Notes: generated by a model not told the origin, from the sequence alone. Shown: positions 7,517 to 15,648, counted from the stretch's first letter. The stretch: DNA of 64,000 bases from Salinactinospora qingdaonensis (GCF_039539445.1 NZ_BAABDD010000004.1:186001-250000), one strand, 5' to 3'. Numbers and translations are program-made.

Positions 7517-8903
7517 GTTGCGCACCCGGCTTCACACTCCGGCCAGTACCAAAGATGAGGCGGTTGACTGGGAGGACGTGCGCCGACTGCGCGCGCTGGT
7601 GGTGGAGCGCCTGACGGGCGAGGTGGGCGAGCGCCACGTCGACGAGGAGTACCGGCGCCAACTCGGCCGCGCCCTCGTTGCCCAGGCGGTGCAGGAGTGG
7701 AGCCACCACCGCGTCGACTCCGGTGCGCCTGTGCCCACGCTCGTCCAGGAGCAACGGTTACGTTCGGCGCTGTGGGACTCGCTGTTCGGGCTGGGCCGGC
7801 TCCAGCCTCTGTTAGGCGAGGACGTCGAGAACATCGAGATCAACGGCCACGACGAGGTGTGGCTGCGTACCTCCCGTGGTGAACTGCGGCGCGCGGCCCC
7901 GGTGGCCGACAGCGACGAGGAACTCATCGCGGAACTGCGGTTCCTGGCCTGCCAAGCCGGCCGGTCCCTGTCCGCAGCCAGCCCCAGTCTGCATCTGGAG
8001 TTGGCCGACGGCAGCCGGCTGGTGGCGATGATCGAGACCACCCGGCGCCCCCACGTGGTCATCCGCCGCCACCAACTGCACCGGATGAGCTTGGAAGATC
8101 TGGCCGACCGCGGCATGGTTTCGGAGGGGCTGCGCCAGGTGCTGGCCGCCGCGGTGCGGGCCGGAAAGAACATCCTCGTCACCGGGCCGCAGAACAGCGG
8201 CAAGACTACGCTGCTGCGGGCGCTGGCCGGCGAGATCCCCTCCCACCAGCGTTTCGCCTCTGTCGAGCGGGAGTACGAACTCCATCTGGACCGCATCGGC
8301 CAGCATCCGCACATGGTGGCCATGCAGGCGCGCGAGGGCGGGGCCGAATTGGGGTCCGACGGCCGGCCCGCCGGGGAGATCGGCCTGGACCAGATTATCC
8401 GCGACAGCCTGTGGCTGAACCTGAGCCGCATCATCGTCGGCGAGGTGCGCGGCCCCGAGGTGCTGCCGATGCTCGATGCTATGACCACCGGTGAGGGTGG
8501 CTCCATGGCCACGCTGCACGCCCACTCCGCGCGCGGGGCCGTCGAGCGCCTGGTCGCGCTGTGCGGGCGCTACGGTCTCGCCGCTGAGGTCGCCTACCGG
8601 ATGATCGCTGAGGCCGTCGATCTAGTCGTGCACATCCAACTCGTCGACGACAGTTGGCGCGAGGGCGGCGGCGAGCGCCACCGCTTCGTACGCGAAGTCA
8701 TCGCCGTCGCCCCTGGTGAGAACGGGAAGCCGGCCATCACCGACATGTATGCGCCCGCCGCTGACGGCCGCGCCGCGGCCACCGGGACCCCCACGCCGTT
8801 GGAGGACGCCCTGGCGCGGGCCGGCCTGCACCCGCGGTGGCTGCGCCCCGGAGACGAGCAGTGGCACGCGACCACCCGTACCGTTCCGGGGGTCTCGTCG
8901 TGA
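7503..8903 (+). CDS. cpaF: CpaF/TadA-family secretion ATPase
   Basis: 466 residues. The ATG at 7503 is preferred over upstream starts because it follows GGGGAGG by about 8 bases. This is the hexameric motor of Tad pili and related secretion systems. Visible motifs are Walker A TGPQNSGKTTLLRALAG (near residue 225), an Asp/Glu box region ASVEREYEL, Walker B RIIVGEVRGPEVLPML and a His box with GEGGSMATLHAHSARG. The N-terminal domain carries LVAQAVQEW and NIEINGHDEVWL, as in CpaF proteins. It uses one TTA leucine codon near 7758. Its stop overlaps the TadB start (GTGA). Confidence 0.92.
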   Translation: MSVVELRTRLHTPASTKDEAVDWEDVRRLRALVVERLTGEVGERHVDEEYRRQLGRALVAQAVQEWSHHRVDSGAPVPTLVQEQRLRSALWDSLFGLGRLQPLLGEDVENIEINGHDEVWLRTSRGELRRAAPVADSDEELIAELRFLACQAGRSLSAASPSLHLELADGSRLVAMIETTRRPHVVIRRHQLHRMSLEDLADRGMVSEGLRQVLAAAVRAGKNILVTGPQNSGKTTLLRALAGEIPSHQRFASVEREYELHLDRIGQHPHMVAMQAREGGAELGSDGRPAGEIGLDQIIRDSLWLNLSRIIVGEVRGPEVLPMLDAMTTGEGGSMATLHAHSARGAVERLVALCGRYGLAAEVAYRMIAEAVDLVVHIQLVDDSWREGGGERHRFVREVIAVAPGENGKPAITDMYAPAADGRAAATGTPTPLEDALARAGLHPRWLRPGDEQWHATTRTVPGVSS

Positions 8904-9784
8904 GCCCGCCGTTGCCCGTCACGCTCCTCGCCGCCGTGCCCGCCGCGCTCGCCGGCATCGGCATCGCCGGCGGCGCCGCGATGGTCGTCGTCGGCTGCCG
9001 GCCGGCTCCCGCGCCGCAACCTCGCGTGCGCCAGCGGGGCCGCCGCCGGCCAGGGTTGGTGCAGGCCGGCCTGGCGGCAGCGGCCGGGATACTGGCCTGG
9101 CTGGCCATCGGTTGGCTCGGCGTGGCCATCGTGGTGCCTCTCGTCGTGGCCGCGCTGGCGCTGCTGTTCGACGGATCGGCCACGGCCCGCGAGCGCGTCG
9201 CCCATCTGGAAGCCACCGAAGAATGGGTGCGGTTCCTGGCCGATCGGCTGCTGGCCGGTATGACCCTGGAACAGGCACTGACCGCCTCAGCCGACAACGC
9301 GCCCGCCGCTCTCGCGCCGCAGGTACGGCAGTTGGCCGCGCGGCTGTTGCAGGGGCACCGGCCCCCCGCTGCGCTGCGCTCCTTCGCCGGTGAGGCGGCC
9401 GGGTTCGCCGGCGATCAGGTGTCCGCCCACCTGTTGTTGGCCTACCGTAACCGCGCTCCCGGGGCCGCCCACGCGCTTGGCCAACTGGCCGACTGGCTGG
9501 CCGAAGACGTGGCCAACCTGCGCGCGATCGACGCCGAGCGGGCACGGCTGCGACTCACCGCTCGTGCCCTGACTCTCGTCGCCGCCGTGGCCTTCGCGCT
9601 GCTTGCCGCCGCTGACGGCTACGTCGCGCCCTACAGTGGCCCCGCCGGTCAGGTCGCGCTGGCCACCACCCTGGCCGCGGTGGCCATGGCCCTGCTGTGG
9701 CTGCGCCACGTCACCACGGCCCCGCCCGAGCCTCGGCTCCTTGGCCCATCCGCCCCGTCTGCCAGTGCGAGGTCGCCGCGATGA
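8900..9784 (+). CDS. tadB: TadB-like type II secretion F-domain membrane protein
   Basis: 294 residues from GTG 8900, overlapping the CpaF stop. There is an N-terminal hydrophobic helix pair, a cytoplasmic T2SSF domain with the typical WVRFLADRLLAGMTLEQAL start and LADWLAEDVANLRAIDAERARL, and C-terminal helices (LVAAVAFALLAAADGY and VALATTLAAVAMALLWL). TadB and TadC form the inner-membrane platform driven by the CpaF ATPase. It ends overlapping the TadC ATG (ATGA). Confidence 0.85.
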   Translation: MSPPLPVTLLAAVPAALAGIGIAGGAAMVVVGCRPAPAPQPRVRQRGRRRPGLVQAGLAAAAGILAWLAIGWLGVAIVVPLVVAALALLFDGSATARERVAHLEATEEWVRFLADRLLAGMTLEQALTASADNAPAALAPQVRQLAARLLQGHRPPAALRSFAGEAAGFAGDQVSAHLLLAYRNRAPGAAHALGQLADWLAEDVANLRAIDAERARLRLTARALTLVAAVAFALLAAADGYVAPYSGPAGQVALATTLAAVAMALLWLRHVTTAPPEPRLLGPSAPSASARSPR

Positions 9785-10653
9785 ACCTGCCGTTACTGAT
9801 CGCCGCCGGAGTCGGGGGAGGCGTCGGCCTCACCTGTGTCATCGCAGCGCTCGCGCCGGCTCGCCCCGATCTGCGCGCCCTGCTCGCGCCCGCGCCGGCG
9901 GACCCGCCGCGTCCGCGCACGCCGCTGGGACGCGCCGCCCAAGCGCTGCGGGTCGACCCTGACCGGGCGGCGGCCTTGGCCCGGCTCCCCCGCCACGACC
10001 TCGAACTGATCGGTCGCACCCCAGCCACCCATGGCCTGCACAAGCTCGCGTGGACCGTCGCCGCCGCATTGGTGCCCGGAGCCGTGTTCGCGCTGCTCAC
10101 CCCCGTGGGAATCGCTCCGTCGCCCGCCGTGACGGCGGCGACGGTGGGCGCTGCCGTCGTCGTCGGCTTCGCCCTGCCCGACATCGACGCCCGAGTGAGA
10201 ATCCGCCGGGCCCGCACCCAGCTCCGGCACGCTCTGCGCGCCTACCTGGTCCTGGTGGCCTTGGAGTGCCGCGCCGGGGTCACCGCCCAGCAGGCCCTTG
10301 TTCAGGCGGCCCGCGTCAGCCAAACCTGGATGTTCGCCCGGCTGCACGCGGCGGTGGAGCGTGCCCAGTTGCAACGCCGCCCCGCATGGGAGGGACTGCG
10401 CGAGCTCGCCCCCCGGGTCGGCATCCCCGAACTGGCCGACTGTGCCGAGCTCATGGCCGGCGCCGCCGATGGGGTCACCGTGGCCGACACGCTGTTGACC
10501 CGGGCCCGAGGGCTCCGCGACCAGCCGCTTGCCCAACGGCGCGGCCGTGTTGGCGTGGCCGGCGGTGCTATGGCCATCCCCGTAGCCGCCTTGGGGGCGT
10601 GCCTCGTGGCGCTGTTGAGCTGTCCTCTCGTAGTCCGGCTGCTTGCCGGTTGA
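9781..10653 (+). CDS. tadC: TadC-like type II secretion F-domain membrane protein
   Basis: 290 residues from ATG 9781, coupled to TadB by an ATGA overlap. N-terminal helix, a Tad-type helical pair (LVPGAVFALLTPVG, AVVVGFALPDI), the T2SSF domain (LRAYLVLVALECRAGVTAQQAL) and a C-terminal helix. It partners TadB in the platform. The fifth codon is TTA, the leucine codon that in Streptomyces needs the bldA tRNA, so its translation may be developmentally timed. Flp pilin and TadE/F pseudopilin genes were not found nearby. Confidence 0.85.
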   Translation: MNLPLLIAAGVGGGVGLTCVIAALAPARPDLRALLAPAPADPPRPRTPLGRAAQALRVDPDRAAALARLPRHDLELIGRTPATHGLHKLAWTVAAALVPGAVFALLTPVGIAPSPAVTAATVGAAVVVGFALPDIDARVRIRRARTQLRHALRAYLVLVALECRAGVTAQQALVQAARVSQTWMFARLHAAVERAQLQRRPAWEGLRELAPRVGIPELADCAELMAGAADGVTVADTLLTRARGLRDQPLAQRRGRVGVAGGAMAIPVAALGACLVALLSCPLVVRLLAG

Positions 10654-10679
10654 ACCCCCCCGACGAAGGAGGTGTCACC

Positions 10680-10826
10680 ATGCCTGGCCCGGTGCTGTTC
10701 GCTCCGCCGGCCGCGCGCCGCGCGGTGCTTGCGGTACCTGCTGGGGGTGGCAGGCCATGTTTTCCACAGGCTTGTGGAAAAACTGTGTCGACACGTGCCG
10801 CGAGACCGGCACGAGAACGGGAGTAG
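10680..10826 (+). CDS. Candidate 48-residue protein
   Basis: A short frame starting at ATG 10680 behind an excellent GAAGGAGG ribosome-binding site (6-7 bases spacing), ending at TAG 10826, eight bases before the next gene. The product is basic, with two cysteines (RPCFPQACGKTV), no hydrophobic helix and no resemblance to Flp pilins. The DNA in its middle holds a long inverted repeat, so it could instead be a leader peptide that controls the following LysM/BTAD gene. Confidence 0.4.
   Translation: MPGPVLFAPPAARRAVLAVPAGGGRPCFPQACGKTVSTRAARPARERE
10760..10781. promoter_or_regulatory. Inverted repeat of DnaA-box-like nonamers
   Basis: TTTTCCACA (10760-10768) and TGTGGAAAA (10773-10781) form a perfect 9-bp dyad with GGCT between them. 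Each arm resembles a DnaA box (TTWTNCACA). A second, perfect palindrome GTGTCGACAC follows at 10785-10794. As RNA, the first could fold into a hairpin in the leader of the LysM/BTAD gene. Confidence 0.55.
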
Positions 10827-10833
10827 TCCGGAT

Positions 10834-13737
10834 ATGACGCTTCGGTTGCATGGTCGTTCCCACGGTGGCCGCGATCCGCGCCCCCGCGCCGGCGCGGCCC
10901 TGACTGCCCTAGTCGCACTCCTGCTCGCCACCCCGGTGGTGTTGGGATGGTGCACCGTCGCACTCCTGCCGCCGGGCGGGCCCATCTGGAGCCCCGCGCT
11001 CGCCGCCCTGGCTCACCCCGGCGATGGCACCGTGTTCCTCGCCGCGGCGCTGGCTGCGAGTTGGCTGGCCTGGGGGGCACTCACCGGCTGCATCGCCGTC
11101 GAAGTTCTCGCCCAACTGCGCCAGCGCCCCACCCCGCGCCTCCGTGGGCTGGGCTGGGGCCAGCACGCCGCGGCCACGCTCGTCTCCACCGCTATGGCGC
11201 CTCACAGCGTCGACCTCATCCTGCTGCCACCCATGCCCGTCCCCGAGTTCGCTCTCGCGTCCGCGGTCTCGGGAACCGACGCGGCCGACCAAAACGTGCG
11301 GCCCGCTGCCGGGGCGGAGGAGCCACTCCCCCGTCGGCGCACCTACACCACACAGCGTCACGACACCTACTTCAGCATCGCCCGCGACCAATTGGGCGAC
11401 CGCGACCGCTACCGCGAGCTCATCGACTGCAACACCGGCCGCCGGATGCCCGACGGCACCGTCCTCACCGGCGACGAGTTCCTAGAGCCCGGCTGGGAGT
11501 TGCTCCTGCCCGACCCGTTCAGCGAGTACAGCGAGTACGCTGCGCACCTTGCGGCGCCTGTTGCCGAGCCCGCGCCCCAGGCCGCTGCGCCTCAGCTCGT
11601 CGGCGCTGCCGCAGCCGGCCGCGACCGGGCCCCGGGCGTCGCCACCGACCTCACCGCCCACGACCGCCAGCCGGCTGTTCCCCAGCCTCGACGGGGGCAA
11701 GCCCCCACGGTTATGACAGCGGCCCCGCCCCGCCCTGGCGGCGGCTCGCCTGAGCCGGCCTCGACACCGGAGCCCACCGGCGTCGCCGCTGCCGCCACCG
11801 TTGATGATCTCGGCGCCGGCCCCGCAGCGGAGCAGCCCGGCGCGGGAGCCGCTGGACCCGCCGTTTCCGCTGAGCCGGCCGCGCCCGACGCGGCCGGAGA
11901 CGATGACAGTGAGTCCCGTTTCGACCTGCTTGATCGTGCGCTTCGCTCCATGGCCGCCCAGGCGGCCGACACGGGCGCGGAAACGCCACGACTGCTGGGG
12001 GCGCGCCTCACCGAGCGCGGATGTGAACTGCTGCTGGCCGCGGCGACCGAGGAGGGGATCGCCCCGTTCCGGTCGACCGGCCACTACGCGTGGCTGCTCG
12101 ACCGCGATAACGCGGCGCTGCTGGCCGCACCCGAGGCGGCCACGATCCCCGCGCCGTACCCGGCCCTGGTGACAGTGGGATGCGACACCACCGGCGCCCA
12201 CGTGCTCGTCGACCTCACCGAGGCCGGCGCGCTCAACCTCACCGGAACCTCAGGGCACGCCCGCGACGTGCTCACCGCCATGGCGCTGGAACTGACCACC
12301 TCGGAGTGGGGCGACCGGCTCACCGTCACCACCGTCGGCTTCGGCGCGGAGGTGCCCACACTGGAACCCACCGGCCGGTTACGCCACAGCGCCACCCTGC
12401 GCGACTGCCTCGACCAGCTCAGTGTCGCCGCCCGCGCGTCGCAGCGGCACCACCGGCACGCCGCCACCGGCGCGCAAGAGCAGGCGCCACACCTCATCCT
12501 CTCCGCTCACCCCTTCGGCGAGGGCGACATGCTGCGACTGCGGGAAGCCATGCTCGCCGCCCCAGACGTGCCGCTGGCCATCGTGGCCCGCGCCGAGGAG
12601 CACCAGCACCGCTTCCCCACTGACTGGACACTCGACACCACCCCCGGCGCGAAGGTTCACCTGCCTGCGCTGGGGCGCACCGTTACACTTGGGCGACTCA
12701 CCGCCGACCGGCACGCGCACGTCGCCGCCGTCCTGGCCGGCCTCACCCAGCCTTCCAGTGCTCCCGCGCGCGAGCGGGAAGACGAGCCGTGGGAACGGGG
12801 AGCGGAAGCGACGCCGCGAGGCGGCTCCCGCACAGATGAGGCGCTCACCGAACTCCTGGCGGTGCCCGCCCAGGCGGGGCGCGAGTGGCCGGAAAGCGGC
12901 CACCGCGCCACGGCGACCAGTGCCACCGCCCCAGCGCCGCGCCCCGGTGCCGTGTCGTCCGAACCGGCACCGTCCACCGCGGCGGCGCCAGGCGACCCCG
13001 CCGCTGGGCCACGCATCCGCGTTCTCGGGCCGGTCGATATCACCGGCGTTGACACCCGGGAACTTGAGGCCGGCAAACGCCGCGGCCTCGTCGAGTTGGC
13101 GTGCCTGCTCAAGCTTGCCCCGGGGCAGACTCCCGACGACCTCTCCCGCGCTATGGGAGGAGCCAACGGCCCCTGGTCGGCCTCCACCCGCTCGGCCAGT
13201 CTCAGCCGGTTGCGCTCCTGGTTGGGGCGGGACGCCGAGGGCAACGCCTACTTCCCTAAACGCGGCAGTGACGGCACGTATGCGCTGGCCGGGACCGTGG
13301 GATGTGACTGGTACGACTTCCAGGCGTTGGCTCGCTTCGGGATGGATGACGACACTCCGGAGGGCACCGCCGCCCTCCGGCAGGCGCTCGATCTGGTCCG
13401 CGGTGAGCCTTTCACCAGTGCCTCCCCGGATCGTTACGCCTGGGCCGGGCCGCTCAGACCCACGATCCTTGGCGCCATCGCCGAGGTAGCCCACACTTTG
13501 GCCGCACGCCAGATGGCCGCGGGCGAGATGGCCGCCGCCCGCGATGTACTCACCACGATCCTGCGCATCGACCCGGCCAACGAGCTTCTCTACCGCGACC
13601 TGTTCCGCGTCGAGCACCGGGCCGGTGCCCCGGAGGCCGTCAACCGCGCAGCGCAGCGCCTCGTCAGCGCCCTTGACCAGGCTGGCCGGGAGATGAGCGC
13701 CGAAACCCGCGCCTTGCTCAACCAACTCGACGAGTGA
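10834..13737 (+). CDS. Membrane protein with LysM and BTAD domains
   Basis: 967 residues from ATG 10834 (GGGAG upstream). The N-terminal third has two or three hydrophobic helices (LVALLLATPVVLGWC, VFLAAALAASWLAWGAL). A LysM domain follows (residues about 168-225, YTTQRHDTYFSIARDQLGD ... EPGWELLLP), then a long Ala/Pro-rich linker and a central domain of unknown type. The C-terminal 230 residues contain an OmpR-like winged-helix region (IRVLGPVDITG) and a bacterial transcriptional activator (BTAD) repeat domain (LDLVRGEPF ... LRIDPANELLYRDLFRVE). Such proteins recur next to actinobacterial Tad-like loci; their role is unknown. Membrane anchoring argues against a simple transcription factor. 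Confidence 0.85.
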   Translation: MTLRLHGRSHGGRDPRPRAGAALTALVALLLATPVVLGWCTVALLPPGGPIWSPALAALAHPGDGTVFLAAALAASWLAWGALTGCIAVEVLAQLRQRPTPRLRGLGWGQHAAATLVSTAMAPHSVDLILLPPMPVPEFALASAVSGTDAADQNVRPAAGAEEPLPRRRTYTTQRHDTYFSIARDQLGDRDRYRELIDCNTGRRMPDGTVLTGDEFLEPGWELLLPDPFSEYSEYAAHLAAPVAEPAPQAAAPQLVGAAAAGRDRAPGVATDLTAHDRQPAVPQPRRGQAPTVMTAAPPRPGGGSPEPASTPEPTGVAAAATVDDLGAGPAAEQPGAGAAGPAVSAEPAAPDAAGDDDSESRFDLLDRALRSMAAQAADTGAETPRLLGARLTERGCELLLAAATEEGIAPFRSTGHYAWLLDRDNAALLAAPEAATIPAPYPALVTVGCDTTGAHVLVDLTEAGALNLTGTSGHARDVLTAMALELTTSEWGDRLTVTTVGFGAEVPTLEPTGRLRHSATLRDCLDQLSVAARASQRHHRHAATGAQEQAPHLILSAHPFGEGDMLRLREAMLAAPDVPLAIVARAEEHQHRFPTDWTLDTTPGAKVHLPALGRTVTLGRLTADRHAHVAAVLAGLTQPSSAPAREREDEPWERGAEATPRGGSRTDEALTELLAVPAQAGREWPESGHRATATSATAPAPRPGAVSSEPAPSTAAAPGDPAAGPRIRVLGPVDITGVDTRELEAGKRRGLVELACLLKLAPGQTPDDLSRAMGGANGPWSASTRSASLSRLRSWLGRDAEGNAYFPKRGSDGTYALAGTVGCDWYDFQALARFGMDDDTPEGTAALRQALDLVRGEPFTSASPDRYAWAGPLRPTILGAIAEVAHTLAARQMAAGEMAAARDVLTTILRIDPANELLYRDLFRVEHRAGAPEAVNRAAQRLVSALDQAGREMSAETRALLNQLDE

Positions 13738-13877
13738 TCCGCCGTCCTTGACGCCGGCGGGGGCTGGTGCCGCCCATGCAGGTCGGCTCGTCCCCCGCAC
13801 TCTTCTCGTCGTTTCCGGTGGGCGAGGTCACCCGGGGCGCGGCCGGTTCGGTGGGTTTCTGTGACAGCACGTCTGGG

Positions 13878-13909
13878 CACTCTCTGTCTTGGTAATACTA
13901 CAGAGAGTG
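13878..13909. promoter_or_regulatory. Perfect 10-bp inverted repeat over the promoter of a small secreted peptide gene
   Basis: CACTCTCTGT (13878-13887) and ACAGAGAGTG (13900-13909) are perfectly complementary around a 12-bp spacer that contains a -10-like TAATAC. It ends 11 bp before the ATG at 13921. Size and placement fit a repressor operator; a 5-prime UTR hairpin is the alternative. Confidence 0.65.
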
Positions 13910-13920
13910 ATTGGAGTGTC

Positions 13921-14133
13921 ATGGTCCGTCGGATCACCGCCGCGCTCGCCGCTACCGGTATCGCCGCGACCCTCTCGGTGGCGATGGCGACTCCCGCTGC
14001 CGCCGAAAGGTTCATCTCCGCGGAGGACTGCTACATCAGTGGCGGGTGGGTCGTGCTGGACCTGAGCAGCCCCTCGCTCACCTCTTGCAGCGGAGGCGAG
14101 TACGACGGTTTCTGGGTCGTCTACAAGATCTGA
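13921..14133 (+). CDS. Small secreted protein, about 40 residues when mature
   Basis: 70 residues from ATG 13921, with GGAG at 13911-13914. A signal peptide (MVRRITAALAATGIAATLSVA ... PAAA) precedes a mature peptide of about 42 residues with two cysteines (EDCYISG and TSCSGGE) and several aromatics near the end (YDGFWVVYKI). Two cysteines suggest one disulfide. No family was recognised. It is monocistronic: a strong inverted repeat lies over the promoter and a long hairpin terminator follows. Confidence 0.7.
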   Translation: MVRRITAALAATGIAATLSVAMATPAAAERFISAEDCYISGGWVVLDLSSPSLTSCSGGEYDGFWVVYKI

Positions 14134-14150
14134 CGCCCCCGTCTTCGCAT

Positions 14151-14180
14151 GTGCCCCCGGCAACCAGTTGCCGGGGGCAC
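14151..14180 (+). terminator. Strong terminator hairpin
   Basis: GTGCCCCCGGCAAC and GTTGCCGGGGGCAC form a perfect 14-bp stem around CA, 17 bp after the small secreted protein gene. It may also serve the leftward gene that ends at 14314. Confidence 0.85.
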
Positions 14181-14313
14181 AATGCGGCTGCGTCACGGGG
14201 CGGCCCTGCCGGCCGCCCGCGCCGGCGCGCTCGGGGTCCGGTCCCTTCTCCCGGCCGTGGTCGGTGGGCCGGGAGCGATCACGGGAACACTGGTCGGGAG
14301 AGGGCTGCCTCGC

Positions 14314-14724
14314 CTAGAAGTCGAAGACCCTGCCGGAGATGACGGCGGCGTCACAGTCGTTGCTGTAGGTGCGCTCGAAGTCGGTGGACTGGTTGAACCA
14401 GTGGCCCTGCGCAGTCACGGTCACCGGGGCCCACACGTCGTAGCACGGCACCCCCTGCTGCTGGGGCAGGTTCTCGAAGTCGCCCCAAACGTTGGTGAGA
14501 GTGGAGCAGGCCTCGTCGGCGCTGGGGTGGGTGCCGTCGGTGGGGTAGCACTCCAACGTGACCTGCGACAGGACCGGACCGCTGGTGCCCTCGCCCTCGT
14601 ACATGGTGAAGGTGTGGACCGCGAAGGGGCCCCATGCCGGCTCGGCGGCGGCCGGTGCGGCGGCTCCCACAACCGCCGTGAGGGTGAGCGCGCCGAGTGT
14701 GGCCATCGTCGTCGTTGTTCGCAT
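14314..14724 (-). CDS. Subtilisin-inhibitor-like (SSI family) secreted protein
   Basis: 136 residues, with GAAAGGAC before the ATG. After the signal peptide (LGALTLTAVVGAAAPAAA) the mature protein follows the Streptomyces subtilisin inhibitor pattern: LECYPTDGTHPSADEACSTL, then the reactive-site loop VPCYDVWAPVTVTAQG and a final FERTYSNDCDAA ... GRVFDF. All four cysteines of the two SSI disulfides are present. By alignment with the SSI loop (CPM-VYDPV) the P1 residue is Asp, which is unusual; most SSI proteins have Met, Lys or Arg. It may inhibit an acidic-residue-specific protease or none. Confidence 0.85.
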   Translation of the reverse strand: MRTTTTMATLGALTLTAVVGAAAPAAAEPAWGPFAVHTFTMYEGEGTSGPVLSQVTLECYPTDGTHPSADEACSTLTNVWGDFENLPQQQGVPCYDVWAPVTVTAQGHWFNQSTDFERTYSNDCDAAVISGRVFDF

Positions 14725-15070
14725 GCCGAGTCCTTTCGCGCAGTGGGGGATGTGCGAACTGTGCTCCCGTTGAGTGCCCCTCCCGCCGGGTGTGATGGCC
14801 TCGCAGCGCCACGGTCACGGGGAGCAGGCTGGGCACCATGAGAAGCGCGCTTATTGTAAGCCCCATGGCTGTCGTCGTGAACTGAAGACGGACGGCCAGG
14901 TGCGGACACCCCGCGGATCAACCGGGAGCCAGCGGTGCGCCGCACCGATCCCTTGGCCGTTGCCGGGGGCAAGGAACCTCAGCCGGAGCGGTCCGCACCA
15001 CCGTGCCACCGGGAGGGAACCGCCCTCGCCGGCGTCGTGGGCGGATCTCGGTCACCGGCTAAGGCGCGCG
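14725..15070. other. Intergenic region upstream of the SSI-type gene
   Basis: Presumably holds the leftward promoter of the SSI-type gene; an AT-richer patch lies near 14850-14865. No credible gene was recognised. Confidence 0.45.
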
Positions 15071-15222
15071 AGGTTCTCCGTTTTTCGGATGGCTGGGCTG
15101 GGGCTGTAGAGGGTGTTCGTCGTTGGCTCATGCCTCGATCGCTGTGCGATCTCGACCGCCCGAGGGGTGACAGCGGAGGCGCTCACTGCCGGCTCTCGCC
15201 GCCTTTCCGAAAAACAGAACCT
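15071..15222. repeat. MITE-like element with terminal inverted repeats
   Basis: AGGTTCTccGTTTTTCGGA (15071-15089) and TCCGAAAAACAGAACCT (15206-15222) are terminal inverted repeats of 17 matching bases, apart from a 2-base insertion in the left end, enclosing about 116 bp without a gene. The interior has a hairpin GATCGC-TGT-GCGATC (15137-15151) and is related to sequence at 42861-43003 and to the repeats at 54.5 and 55.9 kb. The right end covers the stop codon of the DivIVA-motif gene. Confidence 0.55.
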
Positions 15223-15457
15223 AGTCCAGCAGGCCCGCCACGCTGGCGAGATACTCCTTGACCTGCGTGCGGTTGAAGCCGCGCAGCACGACGTCGAATC
15301 GGGTCTGCTGCACCTCGGCGGAGGTGACCGGCTGCTCCGGCGGTGCCGCGCCCTGGCGCGCCTCAAGGGTGGCGATGATCCGCTCGACCAGAGGTACGAC
15401 CTGGTCGCGGGCGTAGCCGCGCATGGCCACGTCGAACTCGGGTGCGGTCACGTCCAT
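15221..15457 (-). CDS. Minimal DivIVA-motif protein
   Basis: 78 residues. Two copies of the pattern found in the DivIVA/Wag31 N-terminal domain are arranged in tandem: FDVAMRGYARDQVVPLVERI (residues 8-27) and FDVVLRGFNRTQVKEYLASV (residues 53-72), joined by a short Pro/Ala linker. The long coiled coil of true DivIVA is absent. DivIVA-type F-x-x-x-x-R-G-Y motifs bind curved membrane and self-associate, so this may be a small membrane-recognising adaptor. Its stop lies within the terminal repeat of the MITE-like element. Confidence 0.7.
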   Translation of the reverse strand: MDVTAPEFDVAMRGYARDQVVPLVERIIATLEARQGAAPPEQPVTSAEVQQTRFDVVLRGFNRTQVKEYLASVAGLLD

Positions 15458-15543
15458 ACGGTGCTGGCCTCCTATCGCCGCAACCCCTGTGGTTATGGGG
15501 ATTCGTGGGCTTCGGGCGCACTCTACCCGCTGTCGGCGGGGGC

Positions 15544-15590
15544 GGCGCAGTGAAGGCTGGGGGCACGCTTTCGGCTTCCCCCACTGCGCC
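15544..15590 (-). terminator. Hairpin terminator of the ArsR/SRPBCC operon
   Basis: GGCGCAGTG pairs with CACTGCGCC, and inside it TGGGGG pairs with CCCCCA, giving a long interrupted stem between the SRPBCC stop and the next leftward gene. Confidence 0.55.
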
Positions 15591-15648
15591 GGCGGCCAGT
15601 TGGTGATGGCCCAGGCCGGAATCCTCGGCTTTTAGGTCGAGGAGTACG

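Noticed and set aside
12379..13800. 473-codon open frame opposite the LysM/BTAD gene
   Set aside because: Shadow frame: Gly/Arg-rich without domains, while the + strand shows BTAD signatures.
14149..14841. 230-codon + strand frame across the SSI-type gene
   Set aside because: Shadow of the SSI-type gene and its terminator; no protein-like motifs.
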